A program made the translations under genes and the position numbers. From positions 62,001-126,000 of the forward strand of contig NZ_VDFV01000009.1 in NCBI RefSeq assembly GCF_006152145.1: a DNA stretch of 64,000 bases, given 5' to 3'. Position 1 is the stretch's first letter, and each line of letters begins with the position of its first letter. This stretch comes from Rubellimicrobium roseum (GTDB lineage Bacteria; Pseudomonadota; Alphaproteobacteria; Rhodobacterales; Rhodobacteraceae). The notes beneath the pieces were generated by a model that made no database searches, was not told the origin of the DNA, and saw only the letters and a list, made by a program, of their open reading frames with translations. This document shows positions 62,248 to 64,000 of this stretch, piece after piece.

Positions 62248-62850
62248 TCAGCCGAGGACCTCGAAATGGACCTCGGTCGGGGTGCAGGCAGCGCCGTTGA
62301 TGGGGATCATGTCCTGCGGGCAGCAGGACAGGACCACCACGCAGTCGAGCGCGGCGCGCAGGGTGACGTGGTCGCCGGGCCGGCTCAGCGGCTCGGCCCA
62401 GGCGATGCGCCCATCGGCGCCGATGGGGATGTTCATCCACAGGTTCAGCGGCGCCGGCGTCACGGCCGAGCGCAGGCCGATGGCCGCCAGCGCGGCGTGG
62501 AGGTTGTCCGTGCAGTTGTCGTGATAGTCGCGGCAGCCCAGGAGCGCGTAGCGGTGCATGTCGCAGGCCGCGATGACCGTGTCATGGCGGCCGGGCGAGG
62601 TGTCCTCCTCCAGTAGCAGGATCGGGCGGCGGCGGTTGGTGTGGAGCGGCTGGCCCACGACCGGGAAGATGCCGCCCAGGGTGGCGTGCAGGTGGGGCAT
62701 CGACAGGAACTCGTCCATGTCATGGGCGATGAAGGCCCAGGTGTCGACCACTTGGCTGCCGTGGGTATTAACGACTCGCAGCGCCTGCCCAGCGCCGAGC
62801 CGGATCGCGCGGCCCCGCCGCGCCGGAACGACCTCGACCCCGTCGGCCAT
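62248..62850 (-). CDS. DUF1989 family protein
   Basis: The 200-residue protein shows the compact DUF1989 form: VVNTHGSQVVDTWAFIAHDM, LHTNRRRPILLLEEDTSPGR, the ligand-rich YALLGCRDYHDNCTDNL, and the end VVVLSCCPQDMIPINGAACT. This group includes urea-carboxylase-associated proteins, some of which are carboxyguanidine deiminase subunits. Only one is present here. It is co-directional with the amino-acid binding protein. A nitrogen-compound role is inferred. ATG 62850 has GGGAGGG upstream. Confidence 0.88.
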   Translation of the reverse strand: MADGVEVVPARRGRAIRLGAGQALRVVNTHGSQVVDTWAFIAHDMDEFLSMPHLHATLGGIFPVVGQPLHTNRRRPILLLEEDTSPGRHDTVIAACDMHRYALLGCRDYHDNCTDNLHAALAAIGLRSAVTPAPLNLWMNIPIGADGRIAWAEPLSRPGDHVTLRAALDCVVVLSCCPQDMIPINGAACTPTEVHFEVLG

Positions 62851-63228
62851 TCTGCCCTCCCTTGCCCGCCTTACTGTCGAGCGCGCTTCGGGGGCCGTCA
62901 AGCGATTGCCCCTACCTGTCCTTGAAGGCCAACGCGGAATGGCCCGACACATGGCGTCATCGCCGAGGTTGCCAGGCCGTCGCGGCGCCCCCGGGACCTT
63001 GGTCCTAAGACCACCCTTGGACGTAAGGCTCATTGAGAGGCTCGCGCATTGGCCTTAGCTTTATGTCATAAATGGGGCGAGCGCTGGAACCTTCTCCGAG
63101 TTGCGCCCGCTCCGACTCCAGACCTGCCGACGTCGAGGACACGCAGCCCAAGGAGATGGAGTGCTCCGGACATCGGGATATCGAACGTTCATGTCAGCCC
63201 GGCACCCCGATGAGCGGGTGGGCCCGGG
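62851..63228. other. Divergent interval before the kinase gene
   Basis: About 380 bases between divergent genes, presumably holding both promoters. I see no confident promoter, operator or RNA in it. Confidence 0.4.
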
Positions 63229-64000
63229 ATGGATGAGGCCCGCATCATGAGAGGCCCCGTCCTGGATCGTGGCGGCCTGGGCGCGGAGTTCGATGACGGG
63301 CTCCTGGGGCGGCTCCTGAGCCCCCTGTCGGACGCCGTGCTCCTGCTCGACGAGGCAGGGCGCATCGCCCTGCTCAATCCGGCCGCCGAGCGGCTGTTCG
63401 GCTACGACCCCGGCGAGGCCCTTGGTCGGGAGTGGCGCCACCTCATTCCCAGGGGCCTAGGCCGGAGCCTGGGCGGGATCGAGCCCGACGGTCCAGACAT
63501 GACCCTGCACGGCCTTGGCCGGCGTCGCGACGGCCTGCTGTTCGAGGCGGGCTTCCTGCTCGGGGCGATGCGGATGGGCGAGCGCCGCCTGCGCCGCCTG
63601 CTGGTCCGGGAAACATCCGGGGCCCGGCAGGAAGACCATCATCACTGGTCGCGCCTGACGCTCCTGGGAAAGCTGGCGCCTTCGCTCGCGCACGAGTTGG
63701 CGCAGCCGCTTGCCACGCTGACGCATCTGGCCGCGTCCTGCCGCGAGATCCTGTCCAGCGGCGGCGCTCCCAATGTCATCTCTCCGGCCGAGATCCTGGA
63801 CGAGATCGGGTCCCAGGCGGCCCGGGCCGGCGACCTCGTGCGCGCCCTGCGCGCCTTCGCCCTAGGTGGCGCCGGGGCCCGCGCCCCGGAAAGCGTGGCC
63901 AAGCTGGTGGCGGACGCGCGGCGCCTGGCCCTGCCTGACTCGGAGGCGCGGGGCATCCGGGTCGACGTGGCGGTCGATCCCGGGCTGGAGGTCCTGGTCG
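63229..64000 (+). CDS. PAS sensor histidine kinase (FixL/DctB-like), cut by window edge
   Basis: The partial protein of about 257 residues has a PAS domain (LSDAVLLLDEAGRIALLNPA, AERLFGYDPGEALGREW). A HisKA domain follows with the H-box LAPSLAHELAQPLATLTHLA, in the AHELxQPL style of FixL and DctB. The ATPase domain runs off the right edge. No membrane segment precedes PAS, so it is cytoplasmic. ATG 63229 is used; ATG 63247 in the same frame is an alternative with a similarly weak ribosome site. Its partner regulator is probably beyond the window. Confidence 0.88.
   Translation, partial: MDEARIMRGPVLDRGGLGAEFDDGLLGRLLSPLSDAVLLLDEAGRIALLNPAAERLFGYDPGEALGREWRHLIPRGLGRSLGGIEPDGPDMTLHGLGRRRDGLLFEAGFLLGAMRMGERRLRRLLVRETSGARQEDHHHWSRLTLLGKLAPSLAHELAQPLATLTHLAASCREILSSGGAPNVISPAEILDEIGSQAARAGDLVRALRAFALGGAGARAPESVAKLVADARRLALPDSEARGIRVDVAVDPGLEVLV

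Overview
The window is very G+C-rich bacterial chromosome with dense, mostly G/C-ending codons. It reads as an alphaproteobacterium of the Rhodobacterales/Paracoccaceae type: a petABC (fbc) operon with Rhodobacter-like Rieske, cytochrome b and c1 proteins, a dapF-mtaB pair, an RTX protein with a rhodobacteral secretion tail, many ABC uptake systems, and frequent GTG/TTG starts. A Rubellimicrobium-like genus is a guess only. No CRISPR array, rRNA or intact insertion sequence was seen. One tRNA-Lys(CTT) is present.

Layout. 1-3.1 kb: a truncated MFS exporter, a TetR regulator with a clear operator, and an EamA-type exporter. 3.2-10.0 kb: a decayed zone with remnants of a pentapeptide/ADYC-domain secreted protein, a serine resolvase, a WGR-domain protein and a squalene/phytoene synthase (HpnD-like). 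Two intact genes stand among them, a 745-residue RTX protein and a two-domain cold-shock protein. 10.1-16.3 kb: a NitT/TauT-type ABC importer with an alpha/beta-hydrolase that lacks its nucleophilic serine, divergent from a GntR regulator and an aldehyde dehydrogenase. 16.3-17.8 kb: about 1.4 kb with no recognised gene, ending at the tRNA. 17.9-24.4 kb: dapF, mtaB, a small unknown gene, a GST-like gene and petABC. 24.5-27.8 kb: thiBPQ thiamine uptake behind a TPP riboswitch whose expression platform can be read. 27.9-35.6 kb: two oxidoreductases, then a CUT1 sugar ABC system split between strands, with its ATPase convergent to its permease/binding-protein genes and with a cupin-like protein and a divergent NodB-like protein between them. 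35.7-40.5 kb: a 1579-residue hybrid histidine kinase with seven PAS domains and one GAF domain. 40.6-47.5 kb: two nucleotide-sugar epimerases flanking a DAB-type inorganic-carbon pump (dabA, dabB) with a divergent LysR regulator. 47.7-49.7 kb: a serine hydrolase and a DUF1989 protein. 49.8-59.3 kb: a polyol-type operon (SorC regulator, CUT1 ABC transporter with an extra 63-residue membrane protein, zinc dehydrogenase, SDR), then a convergent PfkB kinase and an unexpected methenyl-H4MPT cyclohydrolase. 59.5-64 kb: small proteins, an L,D-transpeptidase, an amino-acid binding protein, a second DUF1989 protein and the start of a FixL-like kinase.

Together the genes describe a nutritionally flexible, respiring bacterium (bc1 complex, bicarbonate uptake, polyol, sugar and thiamine import, possible C1 handling). 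No single undescribed system is proven. The items most worth a second look are the split sugar-ABC/NodB-like/cupin-like locus, the orphan cyclohydrolase beside the polyol operon, the active-site substitutions in the hydrolase, DapF and the NodB-like protein, and a repeated 14-bp-palindrome intergenic element.
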